In this document: positions 6,790-8,571 of the stretch, in pieces
How positions within the stretch are numbered: position 1 is the first letter of the stretch
Layout of the letters: every line of letters begins with the position of its first letter
Assembly: GCA_016777395.1 (NCBI GenBank)
Contig: JADHRO010000083.1
Coordinates: 1 to 8,571, forward strand
Origin: Chitinophagales bacterium
Lineage (GTDB): Bacteria > Bacteroidota > Bacteroidia > Chitinophagales > UBA8649
Reading direction: 5' to 3'
Length of the DNA stretch: 8,571 nucleotides
Translations under genes and position numbers: made by a program
Notes under the pieces: generated by a model
Told to the model about the DNA's origin: nothing
Databases searched by the model: none
The model's input: only the letters and a program-made list of their open reading frames with translations

Positions 6790-8571
6790 ATGCAATCTAG
6801 ATTTTCAATATATCCTGAAGACGCAAATGACTCACTTGAATTTGACAAGATCTGTGATTTGTTGGATCAACAATGTCTAGGTGCATTGGGACGAAAAGCT
6901 TTAGCAAGTAATCATTTTTCGTATCAAAAGGATGAGTTGAATTTCGTTTTACGTCAAGTACTAGAAATGAAGTTTGGTTTAGAAAACAACCTTAAGTTTC
7001 CTGCTCAAAATTACCATGATTTAAGTATTGAGTTGAAGTCTCTAAGTATCATCAATAATGTTATTGAAGGGAAGCAATTTAGAAAGATATTGGATAGTGC
7101 TACAACTGTCGAAAACATAGCCCTTTTCTTTAAAAAATATCCTGATCAGTTTAAAACTCTTCGTAAAAATATTGAGCTAATCCCCATTGACCCAAGTATT
7201 CCAAATTCAATTGATAAAGTTATCGATGAAGAGGGAAAGGTTCGCAGTGATGCTTCTCCAGCTTTAGTGAAGATTAGAAAGGAAATTAACTCTAAATCTA
7301 AGGCTATTCATATTGTATTTGGAAGGATACTTAACAATCTTAAAAATGAAAGTAAACTAGCCGAAACACAAGAAAGTATTCGAAATGGTAGGAGAGTTTT
7401 AGCGCTGCAAGCGGAAAGTAAAAGAAGTATTAACGGAATCATTCATGATGAATCTGATTCTGGAAAAACGAGTTATATCGAGCCGCAAGAAACTGTCCTA
7501 CTCAATAACGAGCTTTTTGAGCTTGAAAGAGAAGAAAAACGCGAAGTTTACCGCATTTTAAAAACGCTAAGTACATCAATTGCAGCGGCTATTCCCCTTC
7601 TTAACAACTATCAAGAATTACTAGCTAGTTATGACCTTATTCGAAGTAAAGCAATAGTTGCAAGATTAATGAATGGCAATATGCCTATAATTGGAGATGA
7701 TGGTAATATTCAGTATTTCAACGCTTATCACCCTCTTTTATTGATTAAAAATAAATCCTTAAGAAAAGAAACGGTTCCTTTTGATGTGGCACTTAACAAG
7801 AACAGAGGAATATTACTTATCAGTGGGCCAAATGCAGGAGGAAAGTCCGTCGCCCTAAAAGCAATGGGATTAATGCAACTCATGTTGCAATTTGGCTTAC
7901 TTATACCTTGTGATGAGAATTCTAAGGTTATTTTATTCGAACAAATTTTTGCAGACTTAGGAGATAAGCAATCCATTGAAGACGAACTTAGCACCTATAG
8001 CTCACATTTACTTTTAATGAAGATTTTTTTGAAAAGAGCAAATTCAAAAACATTGTTTCTTATTGATGAATTTGGCACTGGTACAGATCCGAGATTAGGT
8101 GCCGCTATGGCGGAGGCTTTGTTTATTCATCTAGCGGATACTGGTGCCTATGGAGTGTTAACTACGCATTATTCAAATCTGAAAAAGGTAGCAGAACAGG
8201 ATGAGCGATTCCTTAATGCTGCAATGGTGTTTAATGAAGACAATCTCAGCCCTACCTATCAGCTTATGACAGGAAAGCCAGGAAGTTCTTATACATTTGA
8301 TATTGCTGAAAAAATAGGACTAAACAAGGCTTTAATTGAAGAAGCTAAAACTTATGTAGATTATACCGACCTGAAATTTGAGGAACTCATTTCTAAAGTA
8401 GAAAAACAAAGGAAATCGCTGGAAGAGGAGAATAGAAATATTAAAAATGAAAATAAAAAATTAAAAGAAGCAACCCTTAAGTTTGAAAAATTAAATACTC
8501 AAATACAGGAAAGACAGGGAGAACTGCGCACGCAAATAATCAATCTAGAAAAACAGAAAAATGAAGCCATT
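6790..8571 (+). CDS. mutS2: MutS2 family ATPase/endonuclease (partial, C-terminus off right edge)
   Basis: MutS-family ABC-type ATPase of the MutS2 (Smr-containing) branch. Members have been linked to suppression of recombination and, in Bacillus, to splitting collided ribosomes. The frame is open for 594 codons from ATG at 6790 to the window edge. The MutS2 core signature covers about residues 198-257 (RNGRRVLALQAESK, GIIHDESDSGKTSYIEP, then LNNELFELEREEKREVYRIL). The ATPase has Walker A GPNAGGKS at 346-353, an ABC-signature-like region DKQSIEDELSTYSSH near 395-409, Walker B LFLIDE at 422-427, GTGTDP at 429-434 and TTHYSNLK at 458-465. GKPGSSYTFDIAEKIGL follows near 496-512. From about 520 onward a Lys/Glu-rich coiled coil begins. 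The family's C-terminal Smr nuclease domain should follow but lies outside. The absence of the N-terminal mismatch-recognition domain separates it from MutS1. It starts 2 bases after gpsA with no visible ribosome binding site, so translational coupling is likely. Confidence 0.96.
   Translation, partial: MQSRFSIYPEDANDSLEFDKICDLLDQQCLGALGRKALASNHFSYQKDELNFVLRQVLEMKFGLENNLKFPAQNYHDLSIELKSLSIINNVIEGKQFRKILDSATTVENIALFFKKYPDQFKTLRKNIELIPIDPSIPNSIDKVIDEEGKVRSDASPALVKIRKEINSKSKAIHIVFGRILNNLKNESKLAETQESIRNGRRVLALQAESKRSINGIIHDESDSGKTSYIEPQETVLLNNELFELEREEKREVYRILKTLSTSIAAAIPLLNNYQELLASYDLIRSKAIVARLMNGNMPIIGDDGNIQYFNAYHPLLLIKNKSLRKETVPFDVALNKNRGILLISGPNAGGKSVALKAMGLMQLMLQFGLLIPCDENSKVILFEQIFADLGDKQSIEDELSTYSSHLLLMKIFLKRANSKTLFLIDEFGTGTDPRLGAAMAEALFIHLADTGAYGVLTTHYSNLKKVAEQDERFLNAAMVFNEDNLSPTYQLMTGKPGSSYTFDIAEKIGLNKALIEEAKTYVDYTDLKFEELISKVEKQRKSLEEENRNIKNENKKLKEATLKFEKLNTQIQERQGELRTQIINLEKQKNEAI

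Noticed and set aside
7728..7994. 88-codon minus-strand open frame inside mutS2
   Set aside because: Antisense to the Walker A region of mutS2; Ser/Ile/Pro-rich translation typical of a shadow frame.

Overview
This AT-rich window looks like ordinary chromosomal DNA from a member of the Bacteroidota, probably Cytophagia/Flavobacteriia-like. The reasons are an RprX/RprY-type two-component pair, a near absence of Shine-Dalgarno sequences, TAnnTTTG-type promoter elements and the style of the proteins. The genus cannot be fixed from sequence reading alone. I see no mobile element, CRISPR array, tRNA/rRNA gene, prophage or toxin-type cassette.

Layout: the first 1.45 kb is on the minus strand. A small multi-pass membrane protein (991-1449, TTG start) is followed after 9 bases by a membrane-anchored S41 carboxy-terminal processing protease. 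The protease runs off the left edge just before its catalytic lysine. A 336-base divergent intergenic region (1450-1785) separates this pair from a plus-strand series that fills the rest of the window.

The plus strand opens with a sensor histidine kinase (1786-3297) and its OmpR-type response regulator (3305-4003), 7 bases apart and certainly an operon. After a 71-base gap with a good TAnnTTTG element comes a tight three-gene unit. It consists of a long glycerophospholipid acyltransferase with PlsB-like motifs (4075-5769), gpsA (5744-6787, overlapping it by 26 bases) and mutS2 (6790 to the right edge, 2 bases after gpsA).

How the genes may work together: GpsA makes sn-glycerol-3-phosphate from dihydroxyacetone phosphate. 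The acyltransferase encoded just upstream, in an overlapping frame, has the motif pattern of enzymes that acylate glycerol-3-phosphate or its lyso product. The pair therefore probably forms a phospholipid-initiation module. MutS2 appears to be a translationally coupled passenger with no obvious biochemical link. The two-component system and the membrane protein/protease pair both concern the envelope, but a regulatory connection is only inference.

The most noteworthy points are the Glu-to-Gly change in acyltransferase motif III, the overlapping acyltransferase-gpsA arrangement, and the coupled small membrane protein plus protease. I found no convincing undescribed system here.
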